From positions 6,510,001 to 6,574,000 of the forward strand of contig NZ_CP082164.1 of NCBI RefSeq assembly GCF_023101685.1: DNA of 64,000 nucleotides, written 5' to 3'. Made by a program: the position numbers and the translations under genes. Shown piece after piece: positions 8,093 to 17,065 of this stretch (position 1 is the stretch's first letter; each line of letters opens with the position of its first letter). Source of the DNA: Bradyrhizobium sp. 186. Lineage in GTDB: Bacteria; Pseudomonadota; Alphaproteobacteria; Rhizobiales; Xanthobacteraceae. A model generated the notes under the pieces. It saw only the letters and a program-made list of their open reading frames with translations. It did not search any database and had not been told where the DNA came from.

Positions 8093-9625
8093 TCAAGCGC
8101 GCGTTACGGATGATTGAAGGTAGCGATCGCGCAGTTTGCGCTTGAAGATTTTTCCACTTGCCTCTCGCGGCAGGACGTCATGAAAGACGAAGCGTTGGGG
8201 GACCTTGAAGCGGGCCAAGCGCGCCTCGAGAAACGCGGCGATGTGTGCCGGTGTGGGCCTCGAGTCCGGCTCCGCCTCGATAGCCGCGATCAGGCTTTCG
8301 CCGAACTCTTCGTCGGGGATACCGAATACCGCGCAATCCCGCACACCTGGGCAATTGACCAGAACGTTTTCGATCTCGGCCGGGTAGATGTTGACCCCGC
8401 CCGAGATCACCATGTCGCGCTTGCGGTCGCAGATGAACAGGAAGCCATCTTGATCCAGATATCCGATATCGCCACACGTCACGAGCCCGCCGCGATCGAC
8501 CTGCTGCCGCTGGTCGGGGCGGCCGTGATAGGTGAAGTCCGAATAAGCCTCTGTGCGTAGAAATATCTCGCCGATGCCGTTCGGGCCGAGTTCGGTTGCG
8601 TTCTCGTCGTAGATCCTGATCTCAGTACCCGGCATCCGCCGACCGACGGTTCCAGGATGTGTAAGCCATTCCACGGAATCACAACCGACGGCGGGCCCGG
8701 TTTCTGTTGCGCCATAGGTCTCGTGTATCACCGGACCCCACCAAGCGATCATCTGGCGCTTCACGTCAGGCGGGCACGCAGCACCGGTATGGGTGACCCA
8801 ACTGATCGACGAAACGTCATAACGCCGGCGGATGTCTTCGCCGAGTCGCAGCAGCCGCACGAACATGGTCGGCACCATCGTCAGATGCGTGATCCCGTGT
8901 TCGGCGATGGTCTTTAGCAAATTCTCGGGTTCGAAGTTGTGCTGAAGCACCGTCAGGTCGGCATATTGAAACGCCTGCCGTGCGAATGCGCCGGGTGAGG
9001 CGTGATAGAGCGGGCCGCAAACGAAGGCGCGCATCCCCTCCTCGATCCCATAGATTTCCCGCAGCAATGCCGTGTTCTTCTTGACCTGTTCCGGCTTCAT
9101 TGGTGCACGGCGGACGCCTTTGGGATGACCTGTGGTGCCGGATGTATAGATCATCGTGCCCCGCGGGGCGCGCGCAGGATCGGTCCATAACGCGGCCTGA
9201 TCGCGGAAAGCGGGCCAGTTTCTTGCATGCGCCGGACGCGGAGAAGGAGCAGCGGCCGCGCCGGCGTGATCGGCGATGGTGAAGGCCGGCAGATCGGCGG
9301 AAACAACGCCCGCAACCCGTTCGATCAGGCTGGCATGTCCGATCAGGACCCGCGGAGCACAATCCGAAAGGATGTAGCCGACCTCATCGGCCGTGCTGTG
9401 CCAGTTGAGCGGCACCACATAGGCGCCCAAATGCGCGGCGGCTTCGATGATTTCGAAATAACAGGGATCGTTGCGGATCAGGAGCGCGATGGCGTCACCC
9501 TCGCGAACGCCGATCCGGTCCAGTGCAGTCGCCGCCCGCGCGCCGTGGTCGAGCAGCGTTTGCCGCGACACGGCCTGAGAGCCGAGCAGGATGGTCTTGC
9601 CGGCCACCGCGTTCACTCCAGACAT
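8093..9625 (-). CDS. Acyl-CoA synthetase (AMP-binding, class I adenylate-forming)
   Basis: A 510-aa adenylate-forming ligase. It has the P-loop MIYTSGTTGHPKGVRR near 150, YGATETGP near 285, the hinge region GDIGYLDQDGFLFICDRKRD and the C-terminal catalytic Lys region ASGKIFKRKLR. It activates a carboxylic acid to its CoA thioester, probably an aromatic or side-chain acid of this pathway. The ATG at 9625 lies inside the end of the upstream 160-aa gene (13-nt overlap), showing coupling. Longer starts would extend antiparallel into that gene's body and lack family similarity. Confidence 0.9.
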   Translation of the reverse strand: MSGVNAVAGKTILLGSQAVSRQTLLDHGARAATALDRIGVREGDAIALLIRNDPCYFEIIEAAAHLGAYVVPLNWHSTADEVGYILSDCAPRVLIGHASLIERVAGVVSADLPAFTIADHAGAAAAPSPRPAHARNWPAFRDQAALWTDPARAPRGTMIYTSGTTGHPKGVRRAPMKPEQVKKNTALLREIYGIEEGMRAFVCGPLYHASPGAFARQAFQYADLTVLQHNFEPENLLKTIAEHGITHLTMVPTMFVRLLRLGEDIRRRYDVSSISWVTHTGAACPPDVKRQMIAWWGPVIHETYGATETGPAVGCDSVEWLTHPGTVGRRMPGTEIRIYDENATELGPNGIGEIFLRTEAYSDFTYHGRPDQRQQVDRGGLVTCGDIGYLDQDGFLFICDRKRDMVISGGVNIYPAEIENVLVNCPGVRDCAVFGIPDEEFGESLIAAIEAEPDSRPTPAHIAAFLEARLARFKVPQRFVFHDVLPREASGKIFKRKLRDRYLQSSVTRA

Positions 9626-10095
9626 ATCGTCGCCTCGGCACCGACCGACGGCAAAAAGGCGCTGTCGATTTTCTCGAAATCTCCATCGGTGATGGCGATC
9701 GGTGCTGAGAATGTCAGGGCGTCCATGTGGCCGTTGAGCACGATCGGATAAGGCCAATCAGCTTTCGCGACGGTGCGCGCGCCGATCCGGAATTCGACTG
9801 CCAGAGGCTGTGGCTTGCTCGAACCGTGTCCACTTTGATAGCCGTCGCCAATACAGTAGATCTCGAACTGGAACGCATCTGAACCGCGCCGCTGGATCGC
9901 TATTTCGATATCCAGCAGGCCGAAGGTGGGGTCGGCCTTCAAACCCTCCCGGTAAAAATAGACGAACGGAATCCGGCCGTATTTGCTGTCGCCGCGGCCG
10001 GCATCCGACGGTACCTGCGGATCGCTGCGGCCAGGGGTCCGCGGCGGCATCGGGCCGAGCAGACACATCTGGGGAAGGGACCGGCACTCAACCAC
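9613..10095 (-). CDS. Hypothetical protein, 160 aa, in the aromatic catabolic operon
   Basis: I do not recognise the family. The gene starts with GTG at 10095, overlapping the end of the amidohydrolase by 8 nt, and ends 13 nt inside the acyl-CoA synthetase, so it is embedded in a coupled operon and is very probably translated. The protein is soluble (no signal or membrane segment), with a Pro/Gly-rich first 40 residues, then YGRIPFVYFYREGLK and mixed beta-type stretches such as LDIEIAIQRRG and DAFQFEIYCIGDGYQ. The alternation looks like a small beta-barrel or hot-dog-like domain, but that is only an impression. A role with the amidohydrolase or the ligase is suggested by position alone. Confidence 0.65.
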   Translation of the reverse strand: MVECRSLPQMCLLGPMPPRTPGRSDPQVPSDAGRGDSKYGRIPFVYFYREGLKADPTFGLLDIEIAIQRRGSDAFQFEIYCIGDGYQSGHGSSKPQPLAVEFRIGARTVAKADWPYPIVLNGHMDALTFSAPIAITDGDFEKIDSAFLPSVGAEATICLE

Positions 10096-11125
10096 GTGCC
10101 CGGCTCCCCTGTGCAGACGACGAATCCGGTGTCCGCTCCAGCTCCCTCACATCGAGCGTACGCCCGAGGAACGCGAAGGCGTTGTTGGCCAGAACCGCTT
10201 CGTCGCCGAGCGCGCGCGTCGCGAAAATCCCGGGCTGCTTCTGCCTGATCGCAAAGGGGTAATCGGATCCCACGACGATATGCTCGGAGCCGACAGCGTT
10301 GCCGAGGAACGACAGTGACGCCGGGTCGTAGAGAATTGTATCGTACCAGAACTGCCGCGCGGCCTTCGACGGCGGCTGGGCCATCTTGCCCTTCAAACCA
10401 AGCGACCAGCCGAAATCCATCCGCGGCAGGATCCACGACAGTGCGCCACCGCCGTGGCTGAGCAAGATGCGCAACCGCGGAAAGCGCTCGGTAACTCCGG
10501 CGGCGAGCAGCGACACCGAAGCCAGCGCCGTCTCCAGGGGAAATACGGCGGTGGCCGCGAACTCCAGGCTGGCACCGACCCGCTCCATGCCAGCCGGGTG
10601 CAGCGGATGCACAAGAATTCCGAGGTCGAGCGCTTCAGCGGCTTCATAGAGCGGAAACAGGTCGTCGCTTCCCAGCGCCACGCCATTGATGTGCGTGCCG
10701 ATTTCGATCCCGGCATGTCCCATCGACTTGACGCTCTGCATCTGGCGTATCGCGCGCGGCACGTCCTGGGCGCAAACCATTCCGATGCCGACGAAGTTAC
10801 GCGGCGCCCGCGCAACCATGGCCGCAATCTCGTCGTTCATGACATCGGCCAGATATTCCGCATCATCCGGCGGCAGCCAATGCGACAGCAGCTCCGGCAT
10901 CGGCGACAACACCTGCATGTCGGTGCCATCCTCAGCCATGTCTGACAGGCGCCGGTCGACGTCCCAGGACCGCGTATCGATTTTGCGGAATGCCTTGCCG
11001 GCGATCATCACCGCAGCCTGATCGCCGCCCACCAGTTCGACGCTTGGCCACCGCCGATCCCGCCTGGGATCCGCAGCAAGCCGCGAAGGCACAACATGGG
11101 TGTGAATGTCTATCACAGCGCCCAA
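10088..11125 (-). CDS. Amidohydrolase family protein (ACMSD-like, Amidohydro_2)
   Basis: A 345-aa TIM-barrel metal hydrolase or decarboxylase. The N-terminal metal motif DIHTHVVPSRL (HxH) is at residues 6-16; HPLHPAGMERVG in the middle supplies another His, LLSHGGGALSW a further His, and GSDYPF the C-terminal Asp. This arrangement is that of 2-amino-3-carboxymuconate-6-semialdehyde decarboxylase relatives, which include decarboxylases of aromatic acids and ring-fission products. It is the first gene of the minus-strand operon facing the dioxygenase operon. Decarboxylation of a pathway intermediate is likelier than amide hydrolysis. Confidence 0.85.
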   Translation of the reverse strand: MGAVIDIHTHVVPSRLAADPRRDRRWPSVELVGGDQAAVMIAGKAFRKIDTRSWDVDRRLSDMAEDGTDMQVLSPMPELLSHWLPPDDAEYLADVMNDEIAAMVARAPRNFVGIGMVCAQDVPRAIRQMQSVKSMGHAGIEIGTHINGVALGSDDLFPLYEAAEALDLGILVHPLHPAGMERVGASLEFAATAVFPLETALASVSLLAAGVTERFPRLRILLSHGGGALSWILPRMDFGWSLGLKGKMAQPPSKAARQFWYDTILYDPASLSFLGNAVGSEHIVVGSDYPFAIRQKQPGIFATRALGDEAVLANNAFAFLGRTLDVRELERTPDSSSAQGSRARG

Positions 11126-11311
11126 CGCGTCTCTCCCTGCTGCTCTTTGCGAGCTTGTTCGCCGATCGGACCAATCTTGCGTAACGGTGTCCGACCTGAC
11201 GTTTTCACTTTACAAACAGGATTGATTGTTTCTAATTTCGAGTCAAGACGTCTTTTGAAAAGCGTCACGATGGCTGTCGCGTCAGAGACAGCCACTAAGG
11301 GAGCGAACGCG
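11126..11311. promoter_or_regulatory. Divergent promoter region between the two catabolic operons
   Basis: About 190 bp separate the minus-strand hydrolase operon from the plus-strand dioxygenase operon. The region contains an AT-rich core around 11200-11245 with the interrupted inverted repeat AAACA-N8-TGTTT. This is the natural site for control of both operons, plausibly by the TetR protein encoded at 15410-16162. I cannot assign -10/-35 elements with confidence. Confidence 0.4.
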
Positions 11312-12523
11312 GTGAACACGTCAAAGACACGCGTCGTGATCGTCGGAGCCGGCCAGGCCGGAGGCCGCGCGGCCGAAGCGTTGCGCGCCGCCGGCCATAC
11401 TGGACCGATCACCTTGATCGGCGAGGAAGTTCACCTCCCCTATGAGCGGCCGCAGCTCTCCAAGGCGATCCTGCTCGACAGCGAGCCCAATCCGGCGTTT
11501 ATCAGAAACGCGAACGGCTGGGCCGAGCTCGATGTGAAATTGTCGACATCTTCCCGCGCCGTCGCCGCCGACGTCAACCGGCGCGAGATAGGCTTGAAGG
11601 ACGGCAAGACGTTCGCGTTCGACCAATTGTTGCTCGCGACCGGAACGCGTCCGCGCCGGATGCCCGAACTGGAGCGCGGTCCCCTGCCCGTCAACTATCT
11701 CCGGTGCATGGACGATGCGCTGGCGCTGCGAAGCGCGTTGCAGCCGGGCAAGAACGTCGTGCTCGTCGGCGGCGGAGTGATCGGCCTCGAAGTGGCGTCT
11801 GCGGCTATCGCGCGTGGTTGCCATGTCACGGTCATCGAGAAAGCTGCGACCGTGCTGCCGCAAGTCGGCTCGGCCGTGCTCAGCCGATATGCCGAGACAC
11901 TTCATACAGCCAAGGGCGTCTGCATTAGGTGCGGCGTGTCCGTCAAAAGAGCGACCGCCGACGGAATTGAACTCAGTGACGGAACCGTGGTCCTTGCCGA
12001 CGTGATCCTGGTCGGGATCGGCGTCGAGGCGTCGGTGGAAATCGCGCAACAGCTTGGATTGAAGGGCCAGCAGGGTATCAAGGTGGACACATCGGGCGCC
12101 ACCGGTATCGACGGCGTTTACGCGGCCGGAGACGTCGCCGAACAATGGAGCCCGTGTCACGGACGCTGGATGCGGCTCGAAAACTGGGCCAATGCGCAAA
12201 ATCAGGCGATCGCCACCGCGAAAAACATGAGTGGCGAAACCACGGTCTACGAGGCGCCGCCCTGGTTCTGGACCGATCAGCACGGCATCAACATCCAGAT
12301 CGTGGGTCACCCCGGCGCCGGCGAAGAAATCGTCAGGGGGGATGTCGCCGGCGGGCGTTTCACGACGCTTAGTGTTCGCGATGGCGAGGTCGTCGGCGGC
12401 ATAGCCGCCAATACCGCCCGCGACATGTCCGTTCTCCGCCGTCTCGTGGTGTCGCGAAAACGGGTCAGCCGAGACGACCTTGAAAATCCGCATTTCGAAT
12501 TGAAGCGCTCACTTGTCTCATAG
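11312..12523 (+). CDS. Ferredoxin reductase, FAD-dependent, of a ring-hydroxylating dioxygenase
   Basis: A 403-aa pyridine nucleotide-disulfide oxidoreductase of the BphA4/ThcD/RubB type. It has the FAD-binding VVIVGAGQAGGRAAEAL at the start, PYERPQLSK, LLLATGTRPR, the NAD-binding VVLVGGGVIGLEVASAA near 150 and the second FAD motif GVYAAGDVAEQ near 275. It passes electrons from NAD(P)H to the Rieske ferredoxin encoded at 15097. I chose GTG at 11312 because AAGGGAG precedes it and the fold starts at once; an ATG at 11270 would add 14 residues. It opens the dioxygenase operon, 12 bp before the alpha subunit. Confidence 0.9.
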   Translation: MNTSKTRVVIVGAGQAGGRAAEALRAAGHTGPITLIGEEVHLPYERPQLSKAILLDSEPNPAFIRNANGWAELDVKLSTSSRAVAADVNRREIGLKDGKTFAFDQLLLATGTRPRRMPELERGPLPVNYLRCMDDALALRSALQPGKNVVLVGGGVIGLEVASAAIARGCHVTVIEKAATVLPQVGSAVLSRYAETLHTAKGVCIRCGVSVKRATADGIELSDGTVVLADVILVGIGVEASVEIAQQLGLKGQQGIKVDTSGATGIDGVYAAGDVAEQWSPCHGRWMRLENWANAQNQAIATAKNMSGETTVYEAPPWFWTDQHGINIQIVGHPGAGEEIVRGDVAGGRFTTLSVRDGEVVGGIAANTARDMSVLRRLVVSRKRVSRDDLENPHFELKRSLVS

Positions 12524-12535
12524 AAAGGACACGCC

Positions 12536-13828
12536 ATGAATGCCGATAATGCCGGGCCGGCCCTTCTCGTGGATCCGGCACAACGGGTATTCAAGATCGC
12601 CCGCCGCAACTTCGTTGACCCTGAGATCTACGAGGCAGAGAAAGAAAGAATCTTCGACCGCTCGTGGCTCTATCTGGGGCATTCCTCGGAATTGCCGAAG
12701 CCCGGCGATTTCATCAGCCGCTCGGTGGCCGGCCGTAGCATTCTGTTTACGCGCGACGCCAAGGGGCAGCTTCGGGCCTTGCTGAACACCTGCCCACACC
12801 GCGGCGCGCAGGTCTGCCGCGAACGCAAGGGCAATGCCAAATCGTTCCAGTGCTTCTATCATGGCTGGGTGTTCGGCGCGGACGGCAAACTGCGCAGCCA
12901 GCCCGGCGAAGAATCGTATCCGGAAGGCTTCAAGGGCCGGGACACATCGAACATGCAGGCCGTGCCCCGTTACGAAAGCTATCGAGACTTCAATTTCGTC
13001 TCTTTCGATCCGAATATCATCCCGCTCGAGCAATATCTCGGGAACGCCAAGGAATATCTCGACGTGATCTGCGACCAGACCGATACCGGCATGTCGATCG
13101 TGGCCGGCAGCCAGGAATATTCGATCCGCGCCAACTGGAAGCTGCTGACAGAGAACAGCATCGACGGCTACCATGCGATGACGACGCATGCGAGTTACTT
13201 CGACATCCTGATGAACACCACCGACAACATGAGCACGGGCACCGGCGGTGGCTATGGATACGACTTGGGCAACGGACATGCGGTGCTAGAATACGGCGCT
13301 CCGTGGGGGAGACCGGTCGCGCAATGGATTCCCGGTTGGGGCGCGGCTGGCAAGACCGAGATCGCCAGGCAGTACGACAAGTTGCTGCAGCGATACGGCA
13401 AGGAGCGCGCCGACCGGATCGCGCTGAAGAACCGCAACCTGTTTATTTTCCCGAATCTCGTGGTCAACGACATTATGGCGTTGACAGTCAGAACCTACTT
13501 CCCGATGGCGCCGGACTACATGGTCATCAACGCCTGGGCTCTGGCGCCGAACGAGGAGACGGCGTGGGCGCGCAAGTACCGCCTCAACAATTTCCTCGAA
13601 TTCCTCGGCCCCGGCGGATTCGCAACGCCAGATGATGCCGAGGCGCTCGAACATTGCCAGCGCGGCTTCAAGAACTCAAAAGAAGCGATGTGGAACGACA
13701 TTTCGAAGGGCATGGGCAAGGACAAGCCTTCGCACGACGACGAGCTTCAGATGCGCGCATTCTGGACCCAATGGAACAGGCAGATGTTCCCGACGCCCGC
13801 TCCCAGCATCAAAGACGTTGCAGCCTGA
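12536..13828 (+). CDS. Aromatic ring-hydroxylating dioxygenase, alpha (large, Rieske) subunit
   Basis: A 430-aa catalytic subunit. The Rieske [2Fe-2S] ligands are in CPHRG near residue 85 and CFYHGW near 106. The mononuclear iron site follows at NSIDGYHAMTTHASYFD near 210-225, supplying two His, with an acidic partner expected in the ATPDDAEALE region. It introduces two oxygens into an aromatic ring to give a cis-dihydrodiol. Beta subunit, ferredoxin and reductase are all in the same operon, so the system is a complete three-component dioxygenase. The substrate range cannot be told from these motifs. Confidence 0.93.
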   Translation: MNADNAGPALLVDPAQRVFKIARRNFVDPEIYEAEKERIFDRSWLYLGHSSELPKPGDFISRSVAGRSILFTRDAKGQLRALLNTCPHRGAQVCRERKGNAKSFQCFYHGWVFGADGKLRSQPGEESYPEGFKGRDTSNMQAVPRYESYRDFNFVSFDPNIIPLEQYLGNAKEYLDVICDQTDTGMSIVAGSQEYSIRANWKLLTENSIDGYHAMTTHASYFDILMNTTDNMSTGTGGGYGYDLGNGHAVLEYGAPWGRPVAQWIPGWGAAGKTEIARQYDKLLQRYGKERADRIALKNRNLFIFPNLVVNDIMALTVRTYFPMAPDYMVINAWALAPNEETAWARKYRLNNFLEFLGPGGFATPDDAEALEHCQRGFKNSKEAMWNDISKGMGKDKPSHDDELQMRAFWTQWNRQMFPTPAPSIKDVAA

Positions 13829-13838
13829 GGAGGCCGAC

Positions 13839-14324
13839 ATGATTTCCGTGACCCGTTCAGACGTCGAGGACTTTCTGTTTGCCGAAGCCGACCTGCTCGA
13901 TCAGTGGCGGTTGCCGGAATGGCTGACCCTGTTCACCGCCGACGCCAAGTACGAGGTGCCCTGCACCGACCTGCCCGCCGATGCGTCGCCGGACACCAAC
14001 CTGTTTTACATCGCCGATGACCGGATCCGGCTCGGCGAGCGGGTCAAGCGGCTGATGAAGCGCACGGCGCACGCCGAATTTCCGCACTCGAAGACCAGCC
14101 GGATGGTTGGCAATGTGAGGATTCGCTCCCGGTCCGATGACGAGATGGAAGTGACCTGCGTGTTCCAGACACTCCGGACCAAGGACGGCACTACCGATCT
14201 TTATTTCGGGACCAGCAATTATCGCCTGACGACAGACAGCGATGGCCTTCGCATCAAGGAAAAGCGCTGCATTCTTGGCAGCGAAGGGCTGCGCCCCTCG
14301 GGCCGCATCAGCATCGTTCTCTAG
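13839..14324 (+). CDS. Aromatic ring-hydroxylating dioxygenase, beta (small) subunit
   Basis: A 161-aa NTF2-like small subunit beginning MISVTRSDVEDFLFAEADLL after GAGGAGGCCGAC, a strong ribosome binding site. The family pattern of an acidic N-terminal helix, LDQWRLPEWLTLFTADAKYE, then TSRMVGNVRI and a C-terminal KEKRCILGSEGLR is clear. It forms the structural part of the alpha3beta3 dioxygenase with the alpha subunit encoded 10 bp upstream. Confidence 0.92.
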   Translation: MISVTRSDVEDFLFAEADLLDQWRLPEWLTLFTADAKYEVPCTDLPADASPDTNLFYIADDRIRLGERVKRLMKRTAHAEFPHSKTSRMVGNVRIRSRSDDEMEVTCVFQTLRTKDGTTDLYFGTSNYRLTTDSDGLRIKEKRCILGSEGLRPSGRISIVL

Positions 14325-14338
14325 ATGAGGCTGATCAG

Positions 14339-15100
14339 GTGAATTCCAGTTTTTCCGACCAGGTCGTCATCGTCACCGGGGCCGCAAGCGGCATCGGCGC
14401 CGTCATCGCCAAGCATTTCGCCGATGCAGGCGCACGTCTAGTGCTGTCGGACGTCAACGAAAAGCAGCTCAAATCCGTTGCCGAAACGATCGCTGCCAGC
14501 GGACGGGAGATGCCGACAGTCGTCGCCGGCGATCTTTCGCAGGAGGGCGTGGCGGGCGAGTTGATCCGATTGGCGGTCGAGACTTGCGGAACCCTTGACG
14601 TGCTGGTGAACAATGCCGGAGGCGGTATCATCAAGCCCTTTCTCGATCATACCCCGGAAACTTTGCGCACCACGATCGATCGCAATTTGTGGACGGCAGT
14701 ATGGTGCACCTGGCATGCCGTTCCCGTCATGAAGGCGAAGAGGTATGGCCGCGTCGTGAACATCGGCGCCGATTCGGTCCGCAACGGCCTCTGGGACCAT
14801 GCGGCCTATAACGCCGCCAAGGGTGGCGTGCATGCCATGGCCACCGGCCTTGCCCGGGAGTTCGCCAAGGACGGCATCACCTTCAATGTGGTGGCGCCGT
14901 GCATCGTGAACACGCCGCAGGTCCAGAAGGCCACTCTTATGTCGCCGCAGGCGCTGCAGCGCTTCGTCGATGTGGTCCCGATGGGACGCGCGGGCGAGAT
15001 GGATGAAGTCGCCTCGATGGTTTGCTATCTGGCATCGAAGGAAGCCTCGTTCGTCACCGGGCAAGTCATCAGTGTGAACGGCGGCAGTACGATGTTATGA
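14339..15100 (+). CDS. SDR dehydrogenase, probable cis-dihydrodiol dehydrogenase
   Basis: A 253-aa classical SDR with VIVTGAASGIGAVIAK, LDVLVNNAGGG, the catalytic region NIGADS and YNAAKGGVHAMATG (Tyr-x3-Lys), and the C-terminal SFVTGQVISVNGGS. The start is a GTG with GAGG eight bases upstream. Between dioxygenase and ferredoxin genes, its expected job is NAD-dependent oxidation of the cis-dihydrodiol to a catechol. The sequence resembles FabG-like SDRs as much as BphB-type ones, so the assignment rests on context. Its stop overlaps the ferredoxin start (ATGA). Confidence 0.88.
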   Translation: MNSSFSDQVVIVTGAASGIGAVIAKHFADAGARLVLSDVNEKQLKSVAETIAASGREMPTVVAGDLSQEGVAGELIRLAVETCGTLDVLVNNAGGGIIKPFLDHTPETLRTTIDRNLWTAVWCTWHAVPVMKAKRYGRVVNIGADSVRNGLWDHAAYNAAKGGVHAMATGLAREFAKDGITFNVVAPCIVNTPQVQKATLMSPQALQRFVDVVPMGRAGEMDEVASMVCYLASKEASFVTGQVISVNGGSTML

Positions 15101-15423
15101 AGGAGATCATGACCAACAACGTTGTGATCGGCGTAACCACAGACTTTCCGGACGGCGAAATCCGGCCCGCCTCCCTGCCCGACGGAACCACCCTGGCGGT
15201 CTATAATGTCGGTGGAACGATTTATGCGACAGCCGATCTCTGTACCCATGGCGAAGCGTCGTTGTCCGAGGAGGGCATTCTGACCGGAACAATCGTGGAA
15301 TGCCCGTGGCACTTCGGCACCTTTGACGTCACGAACGGAAAGCCCACGGGCATGCCGTGCACGATCGCGCTCAAGACCTTTCCGGTTACAGTCATCGAAG
15401 AAAGAGTCTATGTCGAATTCTAA
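15097..15423 (+). CDS. Rieske [2Fe-2S] ferredoxin component
   Basis: A soluble Rieske ferredoxin of 104-108 aa. The cluster ligands are in ADLCTHGEASL near residue 45 and VECPWHFGTFDV near 65. It shuttles electrons from the FAD reductase to the dioxygenase alpha subunit. The first ATG, 15097, overlaps the SDR stop; a second ATG at 15109 follows AAGGAG closely, so either may be used. The 3' end overlaps the TetR gene by 14 nt. Confidence 0.92.
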   Translation: MKEIMTNNVVIGVTTDFPDGEIRPASLPDGTTLAVYNVGGTIYATADLCTHGEASLSEEGILTGTIVECPWHFGTFDVTNGKPTGMPCTIALKTFPVTVIEERVYVEF

Positions 15424-16162
15424 AGAACCCAGGGTGAGCGGCCGCCGTCCTGCAGGAACGTTGCACACACCTGCCCCGCGCCAAAAACTGCGGTCGCGCA
15501 GAGACAGTTCGAGCGCACCGACCTATGCGCCACGGCGGACGCAGGCAGAGCGCAGCGAGGCCACGCGCAAGCAGTTGCTGGAGGCCGCGGCCAAGCTCAT
15601 TCGCCAGAACGGATTCGGCGGATTGCGGACGATCGAGGTCGCCAGTGTGGCCGGCGTATCGCGTGGCGCGCTGATGCATCATTTTCCCAGCAAGCATGCC
15701 CTAGTCGTGGCGGTTCTCAACTACGTCAACGAACTCAATTTCGCCCAGAGTACGCGACGCGCCCAACTGGCCCGTGGCAGCGACGATCCGATCGAAGAGA
15801 TCGTCAAGGATGCCCAGGAATTTTTCTTTGGCGATTATTTCTTCATCGAGCTTGCCATCGCGATGAGCGATGAGTCCACGCGCCGGCTGCGGCGCGAAAC
15901 TCACCAGTTTACACGGCAAACGCGCTTCTCCATTGAAGCCGCATGGCTGGACACGCTGATAGCGTCAGGAATTCCGAAACAACTGGCCAGCGACGTGCTG
16001 GCGCTGACACTGAGCGCCGTTCGCGGATTTTCGGTACGCATGTTGATCGAGAAGGATCCGGAACAATTTACCCGCCTGATGAATGTTTGGCGCGACATCA
16101 TCCGCCAGCATCTGGCGAGATCTCTTTCCAACAAGTCCCGCAAGCAGGGCCGAAAGTCATGA
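15410..16162 (+). CDS. TetR/AcrR family transcriptional regulator
   Basis: A 250-aa regulator with a long basic, Pro/Arg-rich N-terminal extension of about 55 residues before the DNA-binding domain (RKQLLEAAAKLIRQNGFGGL, then VASVAGVSRGALMHHFPSK). The C-terminal ligand domain is less conserved. It is translationally coupled to the ferredoxin upstream and to the extradiol-type gene downstream (ATGA at 16159-16162), so it is co-expressed with the pathway it probably controls. Likely operators are in the 11126-11311 divergent region or the palindrome at 1721-1734. Confidence 0.9.
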   Translation: MSNSKEPRVSGRRPAGTLHTPAPRQKLRSRRDSSSAPTYAPRRTQAERSEATRKQLLEAAAKLIRQNGFGGLRTIEVASVAGVSRGALMHHFPSKHALVVAVLNYVNELNFAQSTRRAQLARGSDDPIEEIVKDAQEFFFGDYFFIELAIAMSDESTRRLRRETHQFTRQTRFSIEAAWLDTLIASGIPKQLASDVLALTLSAVRGFSVRMLIEKDPEQFTRLMNVWRDIIRQHLARSLSNKSRKQGRKS

Positions 16163-17040
16163 GTGTGAAAAGCCCGTCCCGTCCTTCCGCCATCCAGCTT
16201 TGCTACGTGCGGCTTGCGATTTCGCGGCCAGAGGCGGCCGCCGCTTTTGCAACCGAGGTACTCGGTCTGGAACACATCCCCAACAAGCTGGAGCCCTATC
16301 TGTACCGGTCCGACCAGCGCTATCACACGCTTTGCCTGGCTGCCGGAGCGGAACGGCCAAGCATCGGCATCGAGATATCGGACGCGCCGGAACTCGACCG
16401 CGTGGCGGAAGCCCTCGCGCACAGCGGGATGTCCCCGCGCGAAGCGACGACGGAAGAGTGTGCCCGGCGCTTCGTTTACCGCGCGCTGGTCGTCACGGAC
16501 GCCACCGGCAACGAAATCGATCTGGTGTTGCGGCCAGCGCAAAGCGGCCGCCGTTATTTTCCGAGCCGTGATGCCGGCGTCACCGGCTTGCAGGGCATCG
16601 GGCTGCGCAGCCGCGCGGTCAAGGACGACCTGAGGCTGTGGACGATACTCGGCGCAGAGGTCACCGACCGGGTTGGCGAGATCACGTATCTCGGCATCGA
16701 CCAAAAGCATCATCGTATCGCGCTCTACCCGTCGGACAAGGCTGGCCTCGTCTATGTCTCGTACAGCGTCGAGAGCATGGACGCGTTGATGCAAAATAGT
16801 TATTTCGTCCAGGAGCGCCAGATCAAGATCATGCATGGCCCCGGACGCGAAACGGCATCGGGCCAGATGTTCCTGCGATTTGCCGGCCCCGAAGGTTACG
16901 TCTTCTCGTATGGCTCCGGCTTGAGCGATCTCGGACCGCAGCATCGTCCGCGGCAATTTACACCGGAGGCTTCCTCGCTCTGCGAATGGGGAAGCGAGTG
17001 CGCCGATATCGCCGAACTGCTGCCGGTACAAACCGGATGA
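16159..17040 (+). CDS. Extradiol dioxygenase-like VOC protein lacking the metal ligands
   Basis: A 293-aa two-domain vicinal-oxygen-chelate protein homologous along its length to the next gene and to BphC-type extradiol dioxygenases. Aligned with that paralogue, all three iron ligands are gone: the first His is Gly146, the second His site reads Val198-Tyr199, and the Glu is Ser250 (VFSYG instead of VFEYS). The active-site His in the GPGRH motif is also changed (GPGRE). The fold and C-terminal tail (HRPRQF, SSLCEWGS) are kept and the reading frame is intact, so it looks like a maintained non-catalytic paralogue or a subunit with another role. It is coupled to the TetR gene. Confidence 0.88.
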   Translation: MSVKSPSRPSAIQLCYVRLAISRPEAAAAFATEVLGLEHIPNKLEPYLYRSDQRYHTLCLAAGAERPSIGIEISDAPELDRVAEALAHSGMSPREATTEECARRFVYRALVVTDATGNEIDLVLRPAQSGRRYFPSRDAGVTGLQGIGLRSRAVKDDLRLWTILGAEVTDRVGEITYLGIDQKHHRIALYPSDKAGLVYVSYSVESMDALMQNSYFVQERQIKIMHGPGRETASGQMFLRFAGPEGYVFSYGSGLSDLGPQHRPRQFTPEASSLCEWGSECADIAELLPVQTG

Positions 17041-17065
17041 ACCATCCTCTGCACAGGAGAGCAAC

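Noticed and set aside
11321..12493. Minus-strand frame of 390 codons opposite the ferredoxin reductase
   Set aside because: Shadow of the FAD reductase; no family signature.
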